This document shows positions 9,162-18,233 of a stretch of 64,000 nt of DNA, in pieces. The notes below the pieces were generated by a model. The model did not search any database, was not told where the DNA came from, and was given only the letters and a program-made list of their open reading frames with translations. Each line of letters begins with the position of its first letter. Position 1 is the stretch's first letter. The translations under genes were made by a program, and so were the position numbers. The DNA is from Occallatibacter sp. (lineage in GTDB: Bacteria > Acidobacteriota > Terriglobia > Terriglobales > Acidobacteriaceae), in the NCBI GenBank assembly GCA_031296215.1, contig JARLGE010000112.1, forward strand, positions 1-64,000. Reading direction: 5' to 3'.

Positions 9162-12100
9162 TTAGTAGGTGATGTGGAAGCCCATCACGAAAGCACGCGC
9201 ACCACCGATGGTTCCTGTGGCAGAACCAAAGTCGGCGGCATTGTTCGGGCAGTTGTTTGTACCGGCAATCGTCAGGGGTGTAATGGTACAAGTACCCTGT
9301 GGACCACCGACGGCATTAGGGCCAAGCAGCGTCAGAGGAAGCTGCGTTTGTTTTCCTGTGCCTGTCGTGAATGGGACCTGATCGAGATTCCCCAGAGCCG
9401 ACTGCTGATCCGCCGGATCGTTGGAGGTCACAATCTGTCCGTATCCTAGATAGGAACGGTACTGGTTGCAATTCGTGCCACCTCCATACGCATTAATCGC
9501 AACTGCCGAGCATCCGTTGTTCTGGCGAATCTGCGCCTGGTCCTGTGGTACGTCCAGGCTGGTCGTGTTGCTCACGTTGAAGATGTTGAGTTCAAACTGG
9601 GCCTTGACCTTTTCAGAAATCCTGAAGCCCTTGCGGAAGGAGAGATCGAGACGCTTCTGAGCGGACTGGCGGAAGATATTACGCTGACCCACATTGAAGG
9701 CGGTTTCGTACTCATCCTTCGGTTCGCCATTCGCTGAAACCGGGATGCCGTTGGTGCCCGGCTGGAGGTATTGGATGGCGATCTGCGAAGGATCGAGGGA
9801 GGGAATGTAGCTGCCGCCCGGACCGCGCGCAGAGCCCTTGTTGCCGGTCAATGCGTTTTTTGGATGCTTCGGATCCTTGATGCCGAGAACGGGGTTCATC
9901 AGCGTCGGGTAGTTGCCGAAGTTGATGCTGCCCACGGCGCCGTAGAACTCATACAGCGAGTAGGGTTCGCCGCTCTGCAGAATTCCCGTCCCGGCCATGT
10001 GCCAGTCATTCGTGACGTAGGCCATCGCCGTATGCTCCCTGGCCGCATTCGGAACATCCACCTGGAAGTTGGCGCTGAAGACGTGGGTACGGTCAAAGTC
10101 CGAGGAGGCCCAGGAGTCGCGCAGGTGGTTCGGGTTGTCGCCGGTAAAGAACAGACCGATGTCGCTCTGCTCGTCGAGTGAATGGCTCCAGGTATAGCTG
10201 CCGCCCACCTGGAAGTTGTGCGAAAGGCGCTTTTCAACGTGAGCTTCCAATGCGTCGTAGGCTGAAACGCCGACGGTCTTGAAGGCTGCCGAATTGGGGC
10301 TGTAGCCCACGTACGGGGTACGGAAATCGGTGTTGCCGGAGTCAGCTGTGGCCCAGGGCTCCTCAGGGATCGGGCAGTAATCGTAATCGCAGTTCTCCGA
10401 GTTCTGGTCCATGACTTCCATGCCGTACGAAGAAGTCTCGCCCCATATCGGATTGCTTGAGGTTGCAATGCCCGGCTCATTGAACGGAATCGGAATCACC
10501 GAGTGGCGGCCGCGGTTGCCCGTGTAGCCAACCATGATGGCGACAGTGTTTGCCGGCTGCCACTGCACATTGAGCGTGTAGTTGATCGTGTAGGGCAGGA
10601 CATTGCTCTTGTCGTAGTAGCCAAAGGGAATGGCTTGAGTGCAGAGGGTGTATCCTTCCTGACTCTGCCAGCCACTGCAGTTCTTACCGTAGGGAGCGTA
10701 CTTAGTGCCCATGGCGGGCGATCCGGTCATCTGATTCAACTGTTGCTGCAAGACCTGAACCATAGCGCCAGGGTCTGAGCTCGGCGCCACGTAGGCGCCA
10801 TTTCCATTTGGAGGTGGGGGACTGAAAGCCAGATCTCCCATGGGATTCTCGAGAGTCAGACCGCCGGAGTTCGCCCTTGTACCTTGATCCGAGAGACCCA
10901 GGGCGACACTGGCCAGCGGAGCCGATTCAGTCACGCCAAAAGGACCACCGATGGAACCGCCCGCGGGCTGGGAGAGATAGGACATCAGTTCTCCGCGGTC
11001 ATAGTAAAGTCCGCCTCCGCCGCTTATGACCAGGTTGTTGTGGAATCTGGTCGGCGACCAGGCAAAGCCAAGACGGGGCGAGATGCCCCATTGGCGCCCA
11101 TTCAGTGTCGACGCTGATACGCCCTTAGTCGGGTGCTGCGCGTTGTTCCCGCCGACAACGAATCCTGAGTTGACGACGTTAAAACTTGTTGTCGAGGTGC
11201 CGGTTACGTCGTACAACGCCGGATCGAAGTTGAACATGTCGCCGTACTTCTCGGTCATGCCGCCATGGTAGTCATAACGAACACCGCCGGTGATGCTCAG
11301 GTTGCTCTGCACCTGCCACTTGTCCTGAACATAGCCGCTGAGCTCGTTGGTCCGATAATAGCGATCCGCATTGTTGCGGTGCGCGCTGTCATCGATACTT
11401 TCGAAAGCCAGGGAACTGTGCACAAATCCCTGCAGGAAATTGTCAAAGCCGCTGACCTTGGCCTGGGCATGACCGGTGCGGTTATTGGTGATATTCAGTT
11501 GCGTGTAGCTGTAACCGCCGCCGGCCACGATGGTGTGCTTGCCTGCCGTGAAGATCACGTTCGTTGAGGGATTCAGACGGTTCTGATAGTAACCCATATT
11601 CACGAATGCGCCCGGCACTCCAGCAGGCCCGATGTTGAGACTTGGCGAGTACTGGTCATAGTAACCGAAGTTGCTGATCGCCAAGCCGGGCAAAACACCC
11701 GCGTCCATGCCGGTAGTCTGCGCTGCTCCCACACCCAGATTGCCGCCAGCGACGTTCTGAACATAGTTGCTGAAAGAACCCATGCGAACAAATCCGAGGC
11801 GCTGCTCCCAATTCAATCGCTGGCCGATGGCGATGGTGTTATCCAGCGAAAAGACCTGTGCACCATTGTGCTGGGTAATCGGAAAGCCGGCTGTTTCCGA
11901 GAAACCGAAGGGTCTTGTCACCGGTGCGTTCTGGAAGAAATACTTCGCCGACACGCGATCGTTCTTGGTGGCGTCGTAGTCAAGCGCGGTATCCGCCTGA
12001 TCGGAGGTCAAGCGCGAGACTCCAAGCAGATACACGTTGGGCACGCCATATTGGTAACTGGCGCCCGCGGCGGCTTGAGAAGAAGGAATCAGGTACTGGC

Positions 12101-13358
12101 CGTTGGCCAGCTTGGTCTGCAACAACGTAGCTGCAACACCATCGATCTGACTGGTGCTGGTTAGATAGCCGCCCCAGCTGGCATCGGCACTCAGAAGCCC
12201 ATTCAATGAGCGATCGTCGGTCAAGCCGAAAGGAACGGTCGCCTCGGAAAGGCCTGTGCCACTATCCTCATTCATGCGGCGCTGGTAGCCGACGAAGAAG
12301 AAGAGCTTGTTGGTTTTGACAGGACCGCCCGCGGTGATTCCCGCATCCCAGCGGCGAAGCCATGGATTGACCATCGATTGTGGGAAGACGCCCACGCCCT
12401 GCTGCGCCAGCTGATACGACTGGTTGAAGTAGAAGGGGGAGGCATTCAGCAAATTGTTGGCATAGCTGCCATAAACCGAGGCGTGCCAGTTGTTGGTGCC
12501 GGTCTGGGTATTGACGTCAATCTGCGCGCCGCTGGTGGCGCCCTGCTGGGCGTCATACATTGAGGCGTTGACGCGCTCTTCCTGAATGAACTCGGGCGGA
12601 GGCGAAGGCAGGCTGTTGCCGTTCGATCCATAGACCGAGGTGCCGACCGAGAATGACCCGCCTGCGGTGGGCGCGCTGCCGATGTTGAAGTTGTAGCGCT
12701 GTGAGCTTGAACCCGAGGAGCTCTTGCCGTTGAACAGGTTGGTCGAGTCAACGCCATTCACCTGGAAGGTGTTCGAGGTATCGCGCTGGCCATTGGCCCA
12801 GATGGGCTGGTTGCCCAGGCCGGCGTTGGAGTCGAGATTCGAAAGCAGCTCCGCATTCACGCCCGGCGAAAGCACAGCCATCTGCGTAAAACTGCCCGTG
12901 GCCAGCGGCGTGATTTCGATCTGCGCGGCATCCAGCGTATAGCCGTTGGTGGCGTCGGTGGCGTTCAGCAGCGGGGTCGCCGTCACGGTGACCGAGTCGG
13001 TCACCTGGCCCACCTTCAGGGTCGCGTTGACCGTGGTCGCCCGCGCCTCCTGCACCGGGATCTTTTCCAGCCGCGTAACTTCAAACCCTTCGCGGCTGAC
13101 CCTCACCTCGTAGGTTCCGATGGGCAAGTTGAATATCTGAAAGTAGCCGGTGCTCGACGTAGTTGCCGTCGCCGTCACGTTGATGGCCGCATTGGTGGCT
13201 GTAACCTTGGCGCCTGGAACGGATGCGCCCGACGGATCCTCCACTGTGCCGTTCAAAGAACCTAGGGTTTGCTGCGCAAGGCCAGGCAGCGTGAACAACA
13301 AAGCGGTCAGAGTCAACAGAGTGAACCGCGCGACGATCCTCCGAAAAGTTTGATTCAT
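9162..13358 (-). CDS. Oar-like TonB-dependent outer-membrane receptor with N-terminal regulatory domain
   Basis: 1398 residues. Signal peptide about 1-29 (MNQTFRRIVARFTLL, cut near GLAQQ). Residues about 30-115 are a carboxypeptidase-regulatory-like domain (GSLNGTVEDPSGASVPGAKV, then STGYFQIFNLPIGTYEV). A plug region and a very long beta-barrel rich in aromatic and Asn/Gly residues follow, ending in the outer-membrane C-terminal signature HITY. This is the Oar/OmpA-related TonB-dependent type expanded in Acidobacteriota and probably takes up oligosaccharides. The longest frame starts at 13433, but ATG 13358 has GAGGAG 3 nt upstream and opens the signal peptide. Ligand unknown. Confidence 0.93.
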   Translation of the reverse strand: MNQTFRRIVARFTLLTLTALLFTLPGLAQQTLGSLNGTVEDPSGASVPGAKVTATNAAINVTATATTSSTGYFQIFNLPIGTYEVRVSREGFEVTRLEKIPVQEARATTVNATLKVGQVTDSVTVTATPLLNATDATNGYTLDAAQIEITPLATGSFTQMAVLSPGVNAELLSNLDSNAGLGNQPIWANGQRDTSNTFQVNGVDSTNLFNGKSSSGSSSQRYNFNIGSAPTAGGSFSVGTSVYGSNGNSLPSPPPEFIQEERVNASMYDAQQGATSGAQIDVNTQTGTNNWHASVYGSYANNLLNASPFYFNQSYQLAQQGVGVFPQSMVNPWLRRWDAGITAGGPVKTNKLFFFVGYQRRMNEDSGTGLSEATVPFGLTDDRSLNGLLSADASWGGYLTSTSQIDGVAATLLQTKLANGQYLIPSSQAAAGASYQYGVPNVYLLGVSRLTSDQADTALDYDATKNDRVSAKYFFQNAPVTRPFGFSETAGFPITQHNGAQVFSLDNTIAIGQRLNWEQRLGFVRMGSFSNYVQNVAGGNLGVGAAQTTGMDAGVLPGLAISNFGYYDQYSPSLNIGPAGVPGAFVNMGYYQNRLNPSTNVIFTAGKHTIVAGGGYSYTQLNITNNRTGHAQAKVSGFDNFLQGFVHSSLAFESIDDSAHRNNADRYYRTNELSGYVQDKWQVQSNLSITGGVRYDYHGGMTEKYGDMFNFDPALYDVTGTSTTSFNVVNSGFVVGGNNAQHPTKGVSASTLNGRQWGISPRLGFAWSPTRFHNNLVISGGGGLYYDRGELMSYLSQPAGGSIGGPFGVTESAPLASVALGLSDQGTRANSGGLTLENPMGDLAFSPPPPNGNGAYVAPSSDPGAMVQVLQQQLNQMTGSPAMGTKYAPYGKNCSGWQSQEGYTLCTQAIPFGYYDKSNVLPYTINYTLNVQWQPANTVAIMVGYTGNRGRHSVIPIPFNEPGIATSSNPIWGETSSYGMEVMDQNSENCDYDYCPIPEEPWATADSGNTDFRTPYVGYSPNSAAFKTVGVSAYDALEAHVEKRLSHNFQVGGSYTWSHSLDEQSDIGLFFTGDNPNHLRDSWASSDFDRTHVFSANFQVDVPNAAREHTAMAYVTNDWHMAGTGILQSGEPYSLYEFYGAVGSINFGNYPTLMNPVLGIKDPKHPKNALTGNKGSARGPGGSYIPSLDPSQIAIQYLQPGTNGIPVSANGEPKDEYETAFNVGQRNIFRQSAQKRLDLSFRKGFRISEKVKAQFELNIFNVSNTTSLDVPQDQAQIRQNNGCSAVAINAYGGGTNCNQYRSYLGYGQIVTSNDPADQQSALGNLDQVPFTTGTGKQTQLPLTLLGPNAVGGPQGTCTITPLTIAGTNNCPNNAADFGSATGTIGGARAFVMGFHITY

Positions 13359-13602
13359 AATCTCCTCACAGATTCTTTTCCTGTTCCGTGATTGAAGCTT
13401 TAGTTTTGCTGGAGCCGACCGGGCGCCAGGCAAGAATATCCAGGTTGAGAACTATTCCCTTAAAGTGTATTCAAGAATAGAGGCTTGGCGGTAAAGATAT
13501 TATGAAGATCGGCACCGGTTTTCCACCGTTTTGCCCTCTGGATTCACAGCCTTGCGGCTCATTCCTGTGGGGAAAAATCAGCCCCCGCCTCTAGTGTGCA
13601 GG

Positions 13603-15186
13603 TTAGAATCCTTCGATCCATCCCCCCAAAACCGTCGGGAAGCACCCCAGCAGCACCACCGCCGCTGCAATCGCCACCAGCGCGGCCATGGTCACCGGAT
13701 GCACCCTGATCCGGCTCTGACTCTCTTCCGTGGCTGGAGCCGGCATCACGTAGGCGCGCTTCAGCACCTGCAGGTAGTAGTAGAGAGACACCGCGCTCAA
13801 GGCCACGGCCAGGCAAACCAGCGCAAAAGGAACCGGCCCCCCATGCTCGCCCAGCACCGCCGCAAACAGGTTGAACTTCGCCCAGAATCCTGCCAGCGGT
13901 GGAATACCGGCGAGCGAGAGGAACAACACCAGCAGCACCCCGGCCAGCACCGGGTTGCGCTTGTGCAGGCCCAGGAAGGAATCCATCCTGTCGCTGCCCG
14001 TGGCCCGTTCCACCACCGCTACCACGCCGAAGGCGCCCACCGTCGTCAGCCCATAGGTCAGCACATAGAAGATCACTGCCGCCATGCTGCGCAGTTGCGG
14101 GAAGAAGCTGGCGACATTGAAGTCCACTGCAGATCCGGCCCCTGTAAACGCGCGGTGCGCAGCCAGGCCAAGCAGCATGGTGCCCGCGTGTGCAATGGCC
14201 GAGTAAGCCAGCAGCCGGCGCACACTGGTCTGCGCCAGCGCCGCCAGGTTGCCGAGCACCATCGAAGCCGCCGAGGCGATCAGCAGCACGACCGCCAGTT
14301 GCGGCCACGTCTGGTAGTACCCGCGCAGTAGCTGCTCCAGCGTCGAGCTCCCAGTGGCCAGATTCCCGCCCGGCCGTAGCCACCAGGTCGTGGCCAGCGT
14401 AACCAGCAGCGCAAAGCTCGCCACCTTCGAGACGGAAGCAATAAACGCCGCCGCCGGTGCCGGCGCGCCCTCATAGGTATCCGGCGCCCAAAGATGAAAC
14501 GGAACTACCGCGATCTTGAAGCCCAGCCCGGCAATGACCAGTATCCACGCCACGTAGAACAGCGGGCTGGGGCCGGTCAGCGTCAATCGGTACTGAATCA
14601 ACCCGATGTTAGTCGTCCCGGTCAGCCCATAAAAGTAGCTGAATCCGAAAAGCAAAAACGCCGCCGACATGCCGCCAAACAGGTAATACTTCATCGCCGC
14701 TTCCGCGCTCTTGCCCGAACTCTTGGCGAAAGCCGTGAGGATGTAGAGCCCCAAACTGAGCAGTTCCAGGCCGATAAAAATCACCAACAGATCCTGGGCC
14801 GCGGCCACCAGCATTCCGCCCGCCGCGGCCATCAGCACCACGGCCACGTACTCGCCCACATGTTTTGTGAACACCGAATCGAAGAGCAGCAAAAGCGTCA
14901 GCGCCGTGAGGACAAGGATTCCGGCCTGTGCAACCCCGATAAATCCACCCGTCCCCAGCAACTCAAAGTCCCCGGTCTTGCCAAACGGCAGCCAGGAAAC
15001 GCCCTCCAGTTCGACCATCATCAGCGCCGCAACGCACCCGCAGGCGCCCAACGTCACTGCAGCGGCCAGCCGCACGTTAAGCGCAGCCTTGCGCAGTGGT
15101 CCCAGGTCCACCACCAGCACCAGCAGCGCCGCAATCTCCAGCATCGTCTCCGGCAGCGTCACGCGGAAGAGGTCTGCGTAGTTCAT
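13603..15186 (-). CDS. nuoN: Complex I subunit NuoN
   Basis: 527-residue polytopic antiporter-like subunit, the one nearest the quinone-binding arm. About 14 membrane helices; the Mrp/Nuo proton-channel pattern is visible: GLELLSLGLYIL (key membrane Glu in helix 5), FHLWAPDTYEGAPAPAAAF, and SVSKVASFALL (Lys in helix 7). Last gene of the operon; its ATG overlaps the nuoM2 stop in ATGA, so the two are translationally coupled. Confidence 0.96.
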   Translation of the reverse strand: MNYADLFRVTLPETMLEIAALLVLVVDLGPLRKAALNVRLAAAVTLGACGCVAALMMVELEGVSWLPFGKTGDFELLGTGGFIGVAQAGILVLTALTLLLLFDSVFTKHVGEYVAVVLMAAAGGMLVAAAQDLLVIFIGLELLSLGLYILTAFAKSSGKSAEAAMKYYLFGGMSAAFLLFGFSYFYGLTGTTNIGLIQYRLTLTGPSPLFYVAWILVIAGLGFKIAVVPFHLWAPDTYEGAPAPAAAFIASVSKVASFALLVTLATTWWLRPGGNLATGSSTLEQLLRGYYQTWPQLAVVLLIASAASMVLGNLAALAQTSVRRLLAYSAIAHAGTMLLGLAAHRAFTGAGSAVDFNVASFFPQLRSMAAVIFYVLTYGLTTVGAFGVVAVVERATGSDRMDSFLGLHKRNPVLAGVLLVLFLSLAGIPPLAGFWAKFNLFAAVLGEHGGPVPFALVCLAVALSAVSLYYYLQVLKRAYVMPAPATEESQSRIRVHPVTMAALVAIAAAVVLLGCFPTVLGGWIEGF

Positions 15187-16691
15187 CGTCCCCCTCCCGC
15201 AAGCAGCGCCTGTACAGCCGGTTCAATGGTATCCAGCAGAATTCTCGGGTAAAGTCCCACCAGCAAGCTCACCCCGGCCAGCATGACCGTGCCCGTCGCC
15301 TCAGGCCATGTGATCGCCGCAAAGGGATGCGCATGCTCCTGCTCCAGCCCATGCGCGTTGGGCAGCGCGTCCCCAAAGAACGCCTTCTGCAGCGCCCGCC
15401 ACGTGTACGCCACGCCCACCACGATGCCCACTCCGGCCGCCAGCGTCCACCACGGCTTGGCCATCCACGCGCCTACCAGTACTTGAAACTCCGCTACAAA
15501 CCCCGAGAAGCCCGGCAGTCCCATCGAGGCCATGCCGGCAATCACAAAGGCCCACGCCGCAAAGGGCATGCGCTTGGACAGGTGCATCGTCTCCAACTCC
15601 GCCAACTGCCGCGTATGCGTGCGCTCGTACACGATGCGGCCCACAATGGCGAACAACAGTCCCGCAATGATGCCGTGCGAGAACATCTGCAACACTGCGC
15701 CGGTTACGCCGATCTGGTTCAGCGTCACCAGGCCCAGCAGCACAAACCCCATGTGGCTCACGCTGGAGTAGCCGATGACAAATTTGAAATCGCTCTGCGC
15801 CAGCGCCACCAGCGCGCCATAGACGATGCCAATGACCGCGAGCACAGCAAACACATCGCGCCACGAACCCACGCCGATAATCGAGAATCCCCACGGATCG
15901 AGCCCATGCGGAAACAGCCCGATGGCAACCCTTAGGCAGCCATACGCACCCAGCTTCATCACCACCCCGGCCAGCAGCATCGAAGCTGCCGTCGGCGCAG
16001 CTACGTGGCCCGTTGGCGCCCAGGTGTGGAATGGCCACAGGCCGGCCAGAATTCCGAAGCCCACGAACACCAGCGGGAAAACCCACATCTGGAAGCTGAC
16101 CGGGAAGTGCGAGGCCCCAACCGCAACCAAGCCTGTCGAGTGGCTTCCCGACACGGCGTAAGCCGCCAGCAGCCCAATCAGCACCATCGCCGAGCCCACA
16201 AACGAATAGATCGCCAGCTTCATCGCCGCGTACTCGCGCCGCGTCGAACCCCAGATGGCGATCAGGAAGTACTTGGGCACAATCGCAATCTCGTAGAACA
16301 CGAACAGCAGAAACAGATCGAAGCTGAGAAACACCCCGTAGACGCCGCCGATCAGCGCCAGGAAGAATGCGAAAAACTCATTGGTCCTGAGTTCGATGTT
16401 CCAACTGAACAGCACGCCCGCCACCGCGGCCAAACCCGTCAGCAGCACCAGCACGCGGCTGATTCCGTCCGCTGCAAGCAGGTAGTGAATTCCCATCGTT
16501 GGAACCCAGGCCGCATCCACCAGCGTCACGCGCCCCAGCCCCATGCCCGTATAGAAGCCCTGCACCGCCAGCGCCAGCCCGCCCAAGGCCACGGTCAGCG
16601 CCACCCAGCGCGCCAGCGCAGCCTTGCCCTTGGGCAGCAAAGCCTCAATCAGCGCACCGGCAAAGGAAAGATAAATCGTCCAGGCCAACAT
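15183..16691 (-). CDS. nuoM: Second NuoM-type antiporter-like subunit of complex I
   Basis: 502 residues, about 14 membrane helices. Helix 5 carries VFYEIAIVPKYFLIAIWG (channel Glu) and helix 7 region PFHTWAPTGHVAAPTAASMLL followed by MKLGAYG (channel Lys), so all proton-channel residues that I can check are kept. It clearly differs from the preceding nuoM (for example WAPTGHVAAP versus WLLAAYAEAP), so it is an ancient paralogue and not a recent copy. The stop of the upstream nuoM abuts this ATG directly. With NuoL, NuoM1 and NuoN it would give four antiporter-like subunits. Confidence 0.93.
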   Translation of the reverse strand: MLAWTIYLSFAGALIEALLPKGKAALARWVALTVALGGLALAVQGFYTGMGLGRVTLVDAAWVPTMGIHYLLAADGISRVLVLLTGLAAVAGVLFSWNIELRTNEFFAFFLALIGGVYGVFLSFDLFLLFVFYEIAIVPKYFLIAIWGSTRREYAAMKLAIYSFVGSAMVLIGLLAAYAVSGSHSTGLVAVGASHFPVSFQMWVFPLVFVGFGILAGLWPFHTWAPTGHVAAPTAASMLLAGVVMKLGAYGCLRVAIGLFPHGLDPWGFSIIGVGSWRDVFAVLAVIGIVYGALVALAQSDFKFVIGYSSVSHMGFVLLGLVTLNQIGVTGAVLQMFSHGIIAGLLFAIVGRIVYERTHTRQLAELETMHLSKRMPFAAWAFVIAGMASMGLPGFSGFVAEFQVLVGAWMAKPWWTLAAGVGIVVGVAYTWRALQKAFFGDALPNAHGLEQEHAHPFAAITWPEATGTVMLAGVSLLVGLYPRILLDTIEPAVQALLAGGGR

Positions 16692-18233
16692 TCAAAACCT
16701 CCAGTGCGCAAGCAGGTTTTGAACGGTTGGGTTCACGCTGTCCAGAATCAATTGCGGCAGCAGTCCAATCAGCAGCATCAACCCGATCACCGGAGCCAGC
16801 GCCAGCCGCTCTCCGTGGTGCAAATCGGGGAATCCTTCGCAATGCACGGGCACAGGCCCCGAAAATACCTTCTGAATCACCGTCAGAATCACCGCAGCCG
16901 TCACCAGCAATCCGAGAATCGAAACCGTCGAAGCCACCCACGCCAGCGAAAACACGCCGCGGAAGATCAGAAACTCGCCTACAAATCCATTCAGCCCTGG
17001 CAATCCGAGCGATGAAAACAGCGCAATCCCCATCAAGCCCGCCAGCACCGGCGCAGGCTTCCTTAGCCCGCCAAACTGGTCGATGCCGCGATGCCCGCCC
17101 GTGCGCTGCTGCAGAATCGCCACAAACCAGAACAGCGCCGCCGCCGTCACGCCGTGGTTGAACATCTGCAGAATCACCCCGTTCAGAGCGGCCGACTGGC
17201 TGGCAAGTTGCCCCGTGTCGCCGGCCGCAAACGGCACCGCCAGGGCAAAGATCCCCAGCAGGCAATAGCCCAGGTGGTTCACCGACGAATAAGCGAACAC
17301 GCGCTTCAGGTCCTTCTGCGCCGCCGCCGCCCACGCGCCCATCACCACCGTCGCCACGGCCAGCACCAGCAGCGGCGTCCGCATCTGCGCAATCTGATGG
17401 CCAAACAGCGGAAGCGCAATCCGCAACAATCCGTACACGCCCATCTTCGACATCGCGCCCGTCAGCAGCATGGTCACCGGAGAAGGCGCCTCTGCGTACG
17501 CCGCGAGCAGCCATGTATGGAACGGGAACATCGGCACCTTCACCGCAAACCCCGCCAGCACCCCAATCGCCAGCCAGATCATAACGGGTCCAAAATGTGC
17601 CGTGACCATCGACTCCAGAGTTCCGGTGGAAGCTAGAAACGCCAGCCGGTCAAAGTTCATGCTGCCCGGCGAGTCGGCCGTTTTCGTCGCAACAAACACC
17701 GCCAGAAACGCCACCAGCAGCGCTACGCTTCCTACCATTGTGTACACAAAAAACTGCGTAGCCGCCGGCCCGCGCCGCGCGCCACCCCACAGCTTGATCA
17801 GGAAAAACGCCGGAATCAGGCTCAGCTCCCAAAACAAAAACCAGTGGAAGAAATTCAGCGCCGTGAACGATCCGAACAGTCCCGACTCCAGCACCAGCAC
17901 CAGCCCGAAATAGAGCCCCGGCTGATGGTGCACGCGGTGCGCCGCATCCACGCTCATCAGCGTGACGATGGCCGACAGCACCAGCATCAGCGCGCCCAGC
18001 CCGTCCACACCTAGGTGATAGTCGATCCCCAGCGAAGGCGCCCACGCGTGCTGTTCCACCAGGCCCATCGTCCCATCCACCGGCAACTGCGTCCACACAA
18101 ACAACGCCAGTGCCAGGCTCAACCCCGTGGTCCAGATCGCCACTGCCCGCGCGTGTCTGCCCGCGAACAGTGCAATCGCCGCCCCAAGGAGCGGCAGCAC
18201 GGTCAACAGCGTCAATACAGGAATTCCGCTCAT
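16692..18233 (-). CDS. nuoM: Complex I subunit NuoM (first copy)
   Basis: 513-residue antiporter-like proton channel subunit. Helix 5 LFWELSLIPAFFLIKLWGG carries the channel Glu; PFHTWLLAAYAEAPSPV and MSKMGVYGLLRI carry the broken helix 7 and its Lys; HLGYCLLGIF and FNHGVTAAALFW match helices 11-12. ATG 18233 is used because it overlaps the nuoL stop as ATGA; the longest frame starts 15 nt earlier. Confidence 0.95.
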   Translation of the reverse strand: MSGIPVLTLLTVLPLLGAAIALFAGRHARAVAIWTTGLSLALALFVWTQLPVDGTMGLVEQHAWAPSLGIDYHLGVDGLGALMLVLSAIVTLMSVDAAHRVHHQPGLYFGLVLVLESGLFGSFTALNFFHWFLFWELSLIPAFFLIKLWGGARRGPAATQFFVYTMVGSVALLVAFLAVFVATKTADSPGSMNFDRLAFLASTGTLESMVTAHFGPVMIWLAIGVLAGFAVKVPMFPFHTWLLAAYAEAPSPVTMLLTGAMSKMGVYGLLRIALPLFGHQIAQMRTPLLVLAVATVVMGAWAAAAQKDLKRVFAYSSVNHLGYCLLGIFALAVPFAAGDTGQLASQSAALNGVILQMFNHGVTAAALFWFVAILQQRTGGHRGIDQFGGLRKPAPVLAGLMGIALFSSLGLPGLNGFVGEFLIFRGVFSLAWVASTVSILGLLVTAAVILTVIQKVFSGPVPVHCEGFPDLHHGERLALAPVIGLMLLIGLLPQLILDSVNPTVQNLLAHWRF